A stretch of 19,090 bases of DNA from JAVKBW01 sp964352715 (GCA_964352715.1 CAYGSU010000076.1:1-19090); one strand, 5' to 3'; shown: positions 9,432-15,790, counted from the first letter of the stretch. Made by a program: numbers and translations. Notes: generated by a model not told the origin, from the letters alone.

Positions 9432-9454
9432 CCGCGTCCGAAAATCGGGTGCGG
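9432..9454 (+). promoter_or_regulatory. Leader hairpin upstream of the cold-shock gene
   Basis: A 10-bp stem pairs 9432-9441 (CCGCGTCCGA) with 9445-9454 (TCGGGTGCGG) around an AAA triloop. Two of the pairs are U-G and G-U, so it is better as RNA than as DNA. It lies about 26 nt before the Shine-Dalgarno AGGA (9481-9484). Structured 5' leaders are common on cold-shock mRNAs. This one is a prediction from pairing. Confidence 0.45.
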
Positions 9455-9492
9455 GTGTCAATATGCCGTATGTCCACGAAAGGACTTAAACT

Positions 9493-9702
9493 ATGACTAT
9501 GGGAACAGTAAAATTCTATAACGATCAAAAAGGCTTCGGCTTCATTCAGCCTGATGGTGGCGACAAGGACGTGTTCGTCCATGCCACATCGCTTGAGCGC
9601 GCCGGCATCAACGGCCTGCGGGAAGGTCAGAAGGTTTCTTTTGATACCGAAATCGACTCCCGTTCCGGCAAGACCGCCGTATCGACGATCGAGCTCGCCT
9701 AA
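9493..9702 (+). CDS. Cold-shock protein, CspA family
   Basis: This is a 69-aa single cold-shock domain, an OB-fold that binds single-stranded RNA and DNA and acts as an RNA chaperone. It has the opening MGTVKFYN, RNP1 KGFGFI (residues 13-18) and RNP2 VFVHA (27-31), and ends in TIELA. AAAGGA (9479-9484) lies 8 nt before ATG 9493. A second ATG two codons later is a possible start. Asp at position 11 (NDQKGFGFI) replaces the more usual Glu or Ala, which is within family variation. The leader is long and carries a hairpin. The paralogue cannot be named from sequence alone, so no symbol is given. Confidence 0.95.
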   Translation: MTMGTVKFYNDQKGFGFIQPDGGDKDVFVHATSLERAGINGLREGQKVSFDTEIDSRSGKTAVSTIELA

Positions 9703-9711
9703 CGCTGAACT

Positions 9712-9735
9712 TGCCGCCGGTTAACGCCGGCGGCA
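9712..9735 (+). terminator. Terminator-like hairpin after the cold-shock gene
   Basis: TGCCGCCGG (9712-9720) pairs perfectly with CCGGCGGCA (9727-9735) over the loop TTAACG, 9 nt after the csp stop. It is followed only by mixed T-rich sequence (GTTACGTTCC, then TTGTTTTCTC), not a clean U-tract. It may terminate partially or stabilise the csp 3' end while allowing readthrough to the small gene at 9775. Confidence 0.5.
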
Positions 9736-9774
9736 GTTACGTTCCGGCTTGTTTTCTCATCCAGTGGATTTCAG

Positions 9775-9918
9775 ATGCCAGCCAAGCCTAATTACAAGTT
9801 TGAAAAAAAAGAGCGCGAAAAATCAAAGGCGCTGAAGAAGGCCGAACGCCAGAAAGAAAAGGCGAATAAGCCGGCGACGGACAGTGAACCGACGCCCGCT
9901 GAAACGAAAACCGCATAG
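9775..9918 (+). CDS. Small Lys/Glu-rich protein (47 aa), hypothetical
   Basis: ATG 9775 to TAG 9916-9918 encodes 47 aa beginning MPAKPNYKFEKKEREKSKAL and ending in a Pro/Thr/Glu tail (TPAETKTA). The first 32 residues are mostly Lys, Arg, Glu and Ala and should form a charged helix. There is no membrane segment or Cys. GTGGA (9764-9768) is a plausible ribosome binding site. The N-terminal pattern P-x-N-Y-x-F-E-K-K-x-R-E looks like small proteins I recall in other Proteobacteria, but I cannot confirm a family. It follows the cold-shock gene by 72 bp in the same direction. It could be a nucleic-acid-binding or ribosome-associated small protein. The function is unknown. Confidence 0.65.
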   Translation: MPAKPNYKFEKKEREKSKALKKAERQKEKANKPATDSEPTPAETKTA

Positions 9919-9946
9919 ACGGTTTCCAAGGGCCTGTGGCCAACGA

Positions 9947-9973
9947 CATCACGTTTGATTTTATTCCGTGATG
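9947..9973 (+). promoter_or_regulatory. Dyad upstream of the repeat-protein gene
   Basis: CATCACG (9947-9953) and CGTGATG (9967-9973) form a perfect 7-bp inverted repeat around the AT-rich loop TTTGATTTTATTC, 25 bp before ATG 9999. The 20-bp centre-to-centre distance is two helical turns, as in dimer operators. It could also be a hairpin at the end of the 47-aa gene, but no U-tract follows. Confidence 0.35.
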
Positions 9974-9998
9974 AACCCCGTGCAGAACAGGCCTTCCC

Positions 9999-10775
9999 AT
10001 GTTTATCCAGAAATGGTCGATGACCATGCTATTCGCAATGCCCGCCCTTGTTGTGGCGGCTTTATGCCTTGCGTCACCGGCCATGGCACAGAGCTCGGCT
10101 TCCGGTTCTCCTGAAAATTCGACGGAGAGAACCTTTGGCGGCGGATGGGACTGTGACCCCGGTTTTCGGGAAAAAGCAGGCAAGTGCCTCGGCATCACCA
10201 TACCGGAAAATTCCTATGCGACAGGCCGCAGCTGGGGCAACGGCTGGGTTTGCAATTGGGGTTACCGGGAAGACGGCGAGAAATGCATTCCTGTCGAAGT
10301 ACCCGACAACGCCTATCTTTACACGGATGGTGCAAACTGGCGCTGCGACCGGGGATATGCCGCGACCCTTGATTCACGCTGCGAAGCCATTGTGATACCG
10401 AAGAATGCCTATTTAAACGCTGCCGGCGACGAATGGGTCTGCGACAGGGAAATGATTAAAACCGGCAGTGAATGCATTGCGCTCGTCATTCCCGAAAACG
10501 CCTATCGAACCAATCAGGACTACGGTTCCGCCTGGGCCTGCGAACGGGGTTTCAGGGAAGATGGTGAAACCTGCAGAAAAGTTCAGGTGCCGGAAAATGG
10601 ATTCCTTAACGAGAAAGCATATCGAACGGGCTGGTCCTGCGGGCGTGGTTATACGCAGACGGCGGACAATTGCGCCCTTATCGTGCTTCCGGAAAATGCG
10701 CATCTGGACTATTCAGGCAACGATTGGGAATGCAACGAACCGTATCGCAAGCGCGGCGACATTTGCAGGCTCTAG
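9999..10775 (+). CDS. Predicted secreted protein with seven Cys-paired WxC repeats, function unknown
   Basis: This 258-aa protein has a signal peptide: basic N-terminus, hydrophobic core LFAMPALVVAALCLA, cleavage after AMA at residue 30. The mature part is seven tandem units with Trp at residues 50, 83, 114, 146, 179, 212 and 243, a period of 31-33. Each unit reads W-x-C-x(10)-C, with 11 residues between the Cys in unit 3, and usually G-[FY] three or four residues after the first Cys. The first six units continue into a hydrophobic strand and P-[EDK]-N-[SAG]-[YFH]. The last unit ends at its second Cys (GDICRL). The 14 mature Cys suit one disulfide per unit. I recognise no enzyme motif. It could be a surface or periplasmic binding or structural protein. 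ATG 10020 is an alternative start. Confidence 0.88.
   Translation: MFIQKWSMTMLFAMPALVVAALCLASPAMAQSSASGSPENSTERTFGGGWDCDPGFREKAGKCLGITIPENSYATGRSWGNGWVCNWGYREDGEKCIPVEVPDNAYLYTDGANWRCDRGYAATLDSRCEAIVIPKNAYLNAAGDEWVCDREMIKTGSECIALVIPENAYRTNQDYGSAWACERGFREDGETCRKVQVPENGFLNEKAYRTGWSCGRGYTQTADNCALIVLPENAHLDYSGNDWECNEPYRKRGDICRL
10146..10772 (+). repeat. Protein-level tandem repeat: seven units of 31-33 codons
   Basis: Units begin at the Trp codons 10146, 10245, 10338, 10434, 10533, 10632 and 10725, the last one partial. Cys pairs by residue are 52/63, 85/96, 116/128, 148/159, 181/192, 214/225 and 245/256. DNA identity between units looks low while the protein pattern is kept. This indicates old duplication under selection rather than a recent expansion. 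Unit 4 departs most, with EMI where the others have G-[FY] or similar. Confidence 0.85.
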
Positions 10776-10809
10776 GTCGATATACCGGCCTTTGATTGTT
10801 TTAGTCGGT

Positions 10810-11454
10810 TCAGTCAACCACGCGTAATTCCTCGTACGAGATCATTACGTGTTCGCGGTACGGCGCGCGGTCGCACAGCCTGTCATAGTAGGCTCTGACA
10901 CTGGCATGGTTCTGCCTGTCGATATCGATATCGTAGTAGCGGTACAGGCAATGCCCGAACTGGATATCCGCGAGCGTTAAGTCTGGCCCAGCCAGGAATG
11001 GCGACGCGGCGAGCTGTGCATCAGCAATATCGAGGCGACGGGAAAGAATGGCCAGCGCATCCTTCAGACTGCTCGGATCCTGTTTCGACGGGGCCGTGCG
11101 TACAACCTGCCAGAAGACAGGACGGGTAAAGCCCAGGGCAATGTTCAGCTTTGACCATTCCGCCCATTTATCCGTTGCCGCCCGGCGCACCGGGTCGGAG
11201 GGCCAGAAAGAGTCCGGCGCATGGACGTTTGCGAGATATCGCATAATCGCAGCGCTTTCCCATAAGGGAGGATTGTCGCCATCGACCAGCGTGGGCACCG
11301 TGCCATTCGGGTTCAGCGACAGGTAGGCGGGGGTATCGACAACACCGTATTTGAAGCCTGCATCGATGCGCTCATACGCCAGCCCCAGCTCGGCGATACA
11401 CCACATCACCGCCTGTACATTGGACGACGATTTACGGCCCCAGATCTGCAACAT
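10810..11454 (-). CDS. Glutathione S-transferase family protein
   Basis: This is a 214-aa cytosolic GST. The N-terminal thioredoxin-like domain (about residues 1-80) shows the active-site loop RKSSSNVQ. It also has LNPNGTVPTLVDGD, which contains the cis-Pro, and WESAAIMRYLA, the glutathione-binding Glu-Ser. The helical C-terminal domain has the hydrophobic staple and N-capping box region FLAGPDLTLADI. The substrate is unknown, and bacterial members act in glutathione conjugation or dehalogenation, or have no known role. The minus-strand Shine-Dalgarno GGAAAGGGT lies about 7 nt before the ATG. It starts 39 bp after the MocR-type regulator on the same strand, so the two may be co-transcribed. 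It converges on the repeat-protein gene. Confidence 0.92.
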   Translation of the reverse strand: MLQIWGRKSSSNVQAVMWCIAELGLAYERIDAGFKYGVVDTPAYLSLNPNGTVPTLVDGDNPPLWESAAIMRYLANVHAPDSFWPSDPVRRAATDKWAEWSKLNIALGFTRPVFWQVVRTAPSKQDPSSLKDALAILSRRLDIADAQLAASPFLAGPDLTLADIQFGHCLYRYYDIDIDRQNHASVRAYYDRLCDRAPYREHVMISYEELRVVD

Positions 11455-11493
11455 GTTGATACCCTTTCCGGTCGGCGGGCGCGTGACTGTGCC

Positions 11494-12990
11494 CTACATT
11501 ACATCCAGCGCCAGTTCCGGGATGCTGCCTTCCAGGATGTCCCGCAGAATCTCCAGCCCTTCTTTCAACCGCTCCCTGTCGCGCGGCGGGCCAAGCGAAA
11601 TACGCACCGCATGCGGTGTGCGCGCCCGGCCGATGGTAAAGGCGCGTGTGGGGGGAAGGGTAACCCCGCGCTGTTCCGCCTCCCTTACAAACTCATCCGT
11701 ATGCCAGGGTTCCGGCACGGAAAGCCAGGCCCGCAAGGACAGCGGCTGGATCTTGAAGTCATATCCCTCGAAAATTTTACAGAACATGTCATGACGTTTC
11801 AGCGTTTCCCGGCGATGCGATTCCATCACCCGTTCCGCCGCGCCAGAGGTAATCAGCTCGTAGGTAATTTCCGCGCAAAGTGGTGACGCCATCCACGAAG
11901 ACGAGCGGATCGCCGCCGAAACGCGCAGCGAGCGGCCAACAGGCGTGTGAACAAAACCGATGCGCAGTCCCGGCGCGATCGCCTTGGAGATGCTGCTGAC
12001 ATAGTATCCGTTTTCCACGGAATAGGAGGCCAGCGCCGGTGGCCCGTCCTCCAGCAGAAGGCCGAACACATCGTCCTCGACAATGGCGACGCCGAATTCA
12101 TCGGCAATCGCGGCAATTTCCCGCCGGCGCGCGTCCGGCATCACAGCGGTTGTCGGGTTCTGGAAAGTGGGAACGCAATACAGCGCCTTGATCGATGAAT
12201 GTTTGCAAATGTCACGGTACGCATCCGGAATAATGCCGTCCTCGTCAAGCGGCAGCGGAACGAGTTCAAGGCCCAGCATTTGCGCAATCGCCTTGATGCC
12301 GGGGTAACACACTTCTTCCGTCGCAATCCTGTCGCCGGGTCTAGTCAGTGCCGACAGCGTCGCCAGCACGCCGTTATGGGCGCCGCTGGTCAGGACAATC
12401 CTGTCTGCATTGGCGTCCAGGCCACGTCGTTTCAGCCAGCCGGCAATGGCCTGACGGTGATGTTCCATGCCGGCATGGGGCTGGTATGACAATCCGTCTG
12501 CCAGCACCGGCGAAACAGCTATTTTCTGCAGGATCTTGCTGACTTCTATGGTTTCCACGCCCGGTGGCGGAAAATCGTGATTGAGGCGGATTGCGCCGGT
12601 CTCAACGCGTTTGGTCGGATACTGGGAAATCGCATCGACATCGGCGTCCAGCGAGCGGAATTCGACAACCGGCCCGTGCCAGCCCATATCCGGGGACGAG
12701 GCGGCATTCGGTGGTTCCGTCATTGGGCCGTGGGTGGCGTTCACATAGGTACCGCGACCGACTTCGCCGCCGATCAGCCCGCGCTGTTCCGCCTGCGCAT
12801 AGGCGCGTGAGACCGTGCCAACGGTAACCCCCAAATCCCAAGCCAGATCGCGATGCGTCGGCATCCGGTCGCCGGGTTTCAGGCGGCCCTGAGCAATGTC
12901 GTCGGCGATGGACGCGGCGATGGCCTTGTATTTCGGCAGTCCGTCGTCAATCGAGTTCGGCCGCCATTCGCGTTTATCTGAAATTGTCAT
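11494..12990 (-). CDS. MocR-type regulator: GntR winged helix fused to class I aminotransferase
   Basis: This 498-aa regulator belongs to the PLP-dependent MocR/PdxR branch of the GntR family. The winged helix covers about residues 15-85, with PTHRDLAWDLGVTVGTVSRA as the recognition region. The aminotransferase-like domain spans about 110-490. It has FQNPT (276-280), EDD (305-307), and the PLP lysine in SSISKAIAPGLRIG (Lys336). The frame extends upstream to an ATG at 13104, but I chose ATG 12990. The family starts at a short lead before LPKYKAIA, and the extra 38 residues would cover the promoter. There is no Shine-Dalgarno, and the -10 box ends 8 nt before the ATG, so the mRNA is probably leaderless. 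The effector and the target gene are unknown. The divergent DUF1127 gene is the obvious target candidate. Confidence 0.93.
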   Translation of the reverse strand: MTISDKREWRPNSIDDGLPKYKAIAASIADDIAQGRLKPGDRMPTHRDLAWDLGVTVGTVSRAYAQAEQRGLIGGEVGRGTYVNATHGPMTEPPNAASSPDMGWHGPVVEFRSLDADVDAISQYPTKRVETGAIRLNHDFPPPGVETIEVSKILQKIAVSPVLADGLSYQPHAGMEHHRQAIAGWLKRRGLDANADRIVLTSGAHNGVLATLSALTRPGDRIATEEVCYPGIKAIAQMLGLELVPLPLDEDGIIPDAYRDICKHSSIKALYCVPTFQNPTTAVMPDARRREIAAIADEFGVAIVEDDVFGLLLEDGPPALASYSVENGYYVSSISKAIAPGLRIGFVHTPVGRSLRVSAAIRSSSWMASPLCAEITYELITSGAAERVMESHRRETLKRHDMFCKIFEGYDFKIQPLSLRAWLSVPEPWHTDEFVREAEQRGVTLPPTRAFTIGRARTPHAVRISLGPPRDRERLKEGLEILRDILEGSIPELALDVM

Positions 12991-12997
12991 GGTGACA

Positions 12998-13035
12998 ATA
13001 TATACATTGACGCCTATCAAAAGGCAAGTATATAT
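12998..13035. promoter_or_regulatory. Interleaved divergent promoters for the MocR regulator and the DUF1127 gene
   Basis: On the minus strand, TTGCCT (+ strand 13022-13027) and TATATA (12999-13004) are 17 bp apart and drive the regulator. On the plus strand, TTGACG (13007-13012) and TATATA (13029-13034) are 16 bp apart and drive the DUF1127 gene. Each promoter's -35 lies between the other's -10 and -35. The segment is therefore nearly symmetric: ATATATAC (12998-13005) is the exact reverse complement of GTATATAT (13028-13035). RNA polymerase could occupy only one direction at a time. Confidence 0.6.
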
Positions 13036-13118
13036 CTCATTGTATCGAGACAAAAAGAGATCAATGGGATCAATTTTCACCTCGATTTGGTACAACACGG
13101 GCAAAGAGGAGAAATTGT

Positions 13119-13328
13119 ATGCCTACATTTTACCGCTTGCCCGGATGGGTCGGTCTTTTCTTCGGGTCGAACTCTTCGGGCGCATCGAACTCGGTTCTGG
13201 CGATCTGGTATCGCCGGTACATGAGCCGGCAGCATCTGAAGGATATGGAGCCGCGTCTGCTCGCCGACATGGGCATTACGCGCAGCGCCGCCGATGAAGA
13301 GATCCGCAAACCGTTCTGGACCGCATGA
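13119..13328 (+). CDS. DUF1127 small protein
   Basis: This 69-aa protein has a C-terminal DUF1127 domain (about residues 27-66). It contains the typical W-Y-R-R-Y-x-x-R-x-x-L segment, then EPRLLADMGITRSAADEEIRKPFW. The first 26 residues are Gly/Ser/Phe-rich and variable in the family. Some DUF1127 proteins bind RNA and influence sRNA maturation and phosphate or stress physiology in Alphaproteobacteria. The role of this one is not known. AGAGGAGAAA (13105-13114) is a near-perfect ribosome binding site 7 nt before the ATG. The leader from the predicted promoter is about 77 nt. It ends in a strong terminator and is divergent from the MocR-type regulator. Confidence 0.9.
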   Translation: MPTFYRLPGWVGLFFGSNSSGASNSVLAIWYRRYMSRQHLKDMEPRLLADMGITRSAADEEIRKPFWTA

Positions 13329-13364
13329 CCGGTATCCTGAATTCTGACGACAACCCGAGCGACT

Positions 13365-13410
13365 AAACGGGAACGGTATTTTTCTGTAATACTGTTCCCG
13401 TTTCCTTTTT
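13365..13410 (+). terminator. Long intrinsic terminator between the DUF1127 gene and the dehydratase gene
   Basis: A 16-bp stem pairs 13365-13380 with 13388-13403 (arms begin AAACGGGAAC and end GTTCCCGTTT, one G-U pair). The loop is TTTCTGT, and CC plus TTTTT (13406-13410) follow. The downstream ATG is only 11 nt further on, and its purine run GGGGG (13412-13416) starts one base after the U-tract. Confidence 0.93.
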
Positions 13411-13421
13411 CGGGGGTTTGC

Positions 13422-14390
13422 ATGACAACAGCTTCACTGACGGAACTCGAACGGGCAGCCGATCTGGTTCACGGAATATTCGGGCCGACGCCTCAATATC
13501 GCTGGCCGCTATTGGCGCAGCGGACTGGCCTCGATCTGTGGGTAAAACACGAAAACCATACGCCCACCGGTGCATTCAAGGTGCGCGGCGGCCTGACTTT
13601 CATGAAGGATTATCTGGATCGTGGCGAAAAACGCGGGCTGATCACGGCAACGCGGGGCAACCATGGCCAGTCCGTCTCATTTGCGGCGACACGCATGGGC
13701 ATCAAGGCCACGATCGTGGTGCCGGAAGGCAATAACGTTGAAAAGAACCTGGCCATTCAGGCCTGGGGCGGCGAGCTGGTGGTGCACGGACACGATTTCC
13801 AGGCGGCGGCGGAATACGCGGCATCGATTGCCGAGGACCGTGGGCTGACCATGCTGCCGTCTTTCGACGGACGGCTGGTACAAGGTGTCGGCACCTATGC
13901 GATGGAATTGTTCAGTGCGGTGCCCGATATCGATCGTGTCTATGTACCGATCGGGCTGGGTTCAGGCATCTGCGGGGTGATTTCGGCGCGCAATGCGCTG
14001 GGTCTGAAAACCGAGATTATCGGTGTCGTGTCCGACAATGCGCGCGCCTATCAGCTTTCTTTCGAGGCTGGCGCGCCTGTCTCGACAAATTCCGCTGAAA
14101 CCATGGCCGACGGCATTGCCTGCCGGGTGCCGGTGGCTGCAGCGGTTGAAACCATTTGTGCGAACGCGGCCGGAATCGTCTCGGTCAGCGATGCCGAGAT
14201 CGGCGCGGCGATGCGCGCCTACTACACCGACACCCACAATGTGGTTGAAGGGGCCGGGGCCGCGCCGCTGGCCGCCGTGATGAAGGACCGGCAGTCGCTG
14301 GCCGGAAAGCGCGTCGCCGTTATCCTGAGCGGGGCGAATGTGGATGCCTCGATCTATCGCACGGTGCTGGCCGAAGACGACGAAACATAG
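13422..14390 (+). CDS. Fold-type II PLP enzyme, threonine/serine dehydratase family
   Basis: This 322-aa enzyme belongs to the threonine dehydratase/serine racemase group, which eliminates water from hydroxy-amino acids to give a 2-oxo acid and ammonia. It has the PLP lysine in TGAFKVRGG (Lys53) and the substrate loop TRGNHGQS (78-84). The Gly-rich phosphate cup GLGSG is at 178-182, and SGANVD (303-308) sits where these enzymes contact the pyridine nitrogen. There is no C-terminal ACT regulatory domain, so this is the short, catabolic-like form. Threonine, serine and 3-hydroxyaspartate are all possible substrates. PhzF-like and GNAT genes follow at 13 bp and with overlap, which suggests one operon. 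A terminator lies immediately upstream. Confidence 0.9.
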   Translation: MTTASLTELERAADLVHGIFGPTPQYRWPLLAQRTGLDLWVKHENHTPTGAFKVRGGLTFMKDYLDRGEKRGLITATRGNHGQSVSFAATRMGIKATIVVPEGNNVEKNLAIQAWGGELVVHGHDFQAAAEYAASIAEDRGLTMLPSFDGRLVQGVGTYAMELFSAVPDIDRVYVPIGLGSGICGVISARNALGLKTEIIGVVSDNARAYQLSFEAGAPVSTNSAETMADGIACRVPVAAAVETICANAAGIVSVSDAEIGAAMRAYYTDTHNVVEGAGAAPLAAVMKDRQSLAGKRVAVILSGANVDASIYRTVLAEDDET

Positions 14391-14403
14391 GGATCAACAA
14401 GAC

Positions 14404-15192
14404 ATGACCGACCTCGATATCTATCAGGTTGACGCTTTTGCCGACCGGCCGTTCAGCGGCAACCCGGCGGCGGTGGTGCCGCTGGATCGCTGGCTGCCGG
14501 ATGACGTGCTTCAGGCCATTGCGGCGGAAAACAACCTTGCCGAAACCGCTTTCTTTGTCGAAGACGACGGCGACGCTGATTTTCACTTGCGCTGGTTTAC
14601 GCCGGCAATCGAAGTCGACCTGTGCGGACATGCGACCCTGGCCAGCGGGTCGGTGCTGTTCAACCAGTTGCGGTGGCCACGGGACCGCGTTGTATTCCGG
14701 TCGCGCAGCGGGCCGCTGGCCGTAACGCGCGATGGCGACCGATATGTTCTGGATTTTCCCTCCAGGCCTGCCGTCGACGTCCCCCTGCCGGATGGTCTGG
14801 CCGATGCCATTGGTGTGACACCGCAGCGGCTTCTGCGGGCGACCATGAACATGGCGATTCTGGAATCCGAATCGGCGGTGCTGGCGGTCGATCCCGACCT
14901 TGCTTTCATCGCGGCGATGGAAGGCGATGGTCTGATTGTCTCCGCGCCCGGCGACAGTTCGGACTGCGCGTCGCGTTACTTCGCCCCGCATGCCGGTATC
15001 GACGAAGACCCGGTCACCGGCTCTGCCCATTGCACGATCGTTCCTTACTGGGCTGATGTTCTTGGCAGGAAAGACATCTATGCACGCCAGGTATCGAAAC
15101 GCGGGGGCGATCTCTATTGCCGTCTGGAAGGGCTCCGCGTTAGCATAGCGGGTACAACAGCCCTTTACCTGACAGGCCGGATACGTGTTTGA
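14404..15192 (+). CDS. PhzF family protein (isomerase/epimerase-like)
   Basis: This 262-aa protein has the two-lobed PhzF fold, related to diaminopimelate epimerase. It has the opening IYQVDAFADRPFSGNPAAV, the catalytic Glu in NNLAETAFF (Glu47), VDLCGHATLA (71-80), and DPVTGSAH (202-209). It lacks a full diaminopimelate epimerase Cys pair. PhzF itself isomerises a dihydro-hydroxyanthranilate in phenazine synthesis. Most homologues, including this one, have no known substrate, and no phenazine genes are present. The frame is open further upstream into the dehydratase gene, but ATG 14404 gives the family N-terminus. It lies 13 bp after the dehydratase stop and overlaps the GNAT gene by 8 bp. 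Confidence 0.92.
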   Translation: MTDLDIYQVDAFADRPFSGNPAAVVPLDRWLPDDVLQAIAAENNLAETAFFVEDDGDADFHLRWFTPAIEVDLCGHATLASGSVLFNQLRWPRDRVVFRSRSGPLAVTRDGDRYVLDFPSRPAVDVPLPDGLADAIGVTPQRLLRATMNMAILESESAVLAVDPDLAFIAAMEGDGLIVSAPGDSSDCASRYFAPHAGIDEDPVTGSAHCTIVPYWADVLGRKDIYARQVSKRGGDLYCRLEGLRVSIAGTTALYLTGRIRV

Positions 15193-15694
15193 CCCGACGG
15201 CAACAGACAATTCAGACGGCGAGGCCCGGGTAGCGATCGTATCGGTCAGGGCGGGCGATGAACTGACGTTCGTGAAAACCCTGTTTGTTGAATATGCCGA
15301 CGCGTTCGACCACGCGCATTGTTTCGCCGGTTTCGAGCGGGAACTGGCGGCAATGCCCGCACCGTATGAGGCGCCGGACGGCGCCTTGTTCCTCGCCAGT
15401 GTTGATGGAAGGCCGGCCGGCTGTATCGCGGTCAGAAAATTCAACGCGACGGATGCCGAAATGAAACGGCTTTACGTGCGGCCACGCTTCCGGGGCCATT
15501 CACTGGGTCGCCGGTTGGCTGAAACCGCGATTGACTTCGCCCGCGCCGCCGGCTGCAAAACATTGCGGCTTGAAACCCTGCCGGGAACGATGGCGGTCGC
15601 TGTCAGCGTCTACCGGACGCTTGGCTTCGAACCCTGCGCACCCTATGGCGATAATCCTGTTGAAACGGCCGATCATCTGGCTTTGCAATTGTAA
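15185..15694 (+). CDS. GNAT family N-acetyltransferase
   Basis: This 169-aa protein has the acetyl-CoA-binding motif A MKRLYVRPRFRGHSLGRRL (pyrophosphate loop RFRGHSLG, residues 101-108). The later strand-helix RLETLP plus AVSVYRTLGFEP is typical of motif B. The start is GTG 15185, which overlaps the end of the PhzF-like gene by 8 bp. No other start codon lies near enough to keep the N-terminal region, which includes FVKTLFVEYADAF. The acceptor is unknown, and the linked dehydratase and PhzF-like genes suggest an amino-acid-like small molecule. Translational coupling to the gene before it is likely. Confidence 0.9.
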   Translation: MFDPTATDNSDGEARVAIVSVRAGDELTFVKTLFVEYADAFDHAHCFAGFERELAAMPAPYEAPDGALFLASVDGRPAGCIAVRKFNATDAEMKRLYVRPRFRGHSLGRRLAETAIDFARAAGCKTLRLETLPGTMAVAVSVYRTLGFEPCAPYGDNPVETADHLALQL

Positions 15695-15790
15695 CTAGGT
15701 CTTGCTGCGGCAGCGCAAGAACCGGGTGGGTTGGTGCGGCTTCCTTTTCTAAAGTCCTTCGCATGAAACGCGGTGTGAAAGGATTGAACA

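Noticed and set aside
8274..9461. 395-aa minus-strand frame opposite glmM
   Set aside because: It is an antisense shadow. GlmM is complete on the plus strand with all catalytic motifs.
12991..13104. N-terminal extension of the MocR-type regulator from an ATG at 13104
   Set aside because: The extra 38 residues do not look like the family and would be encoded across the promoter region. ATG 12990 fits the family N-terminus.
14320..15444. 374-aa minus-strand frame opposite the PhzF-like gene
   Set aside because: It is antisense to two well-supported genes and has no recognisable family features.
15701..15719. Hairpin CTTGC...GCAAG after the GNAT gene as a terminator
   Set aside because: The stem is 5 bp with a bulged interior, and no U-tract follows (AACCGGG).
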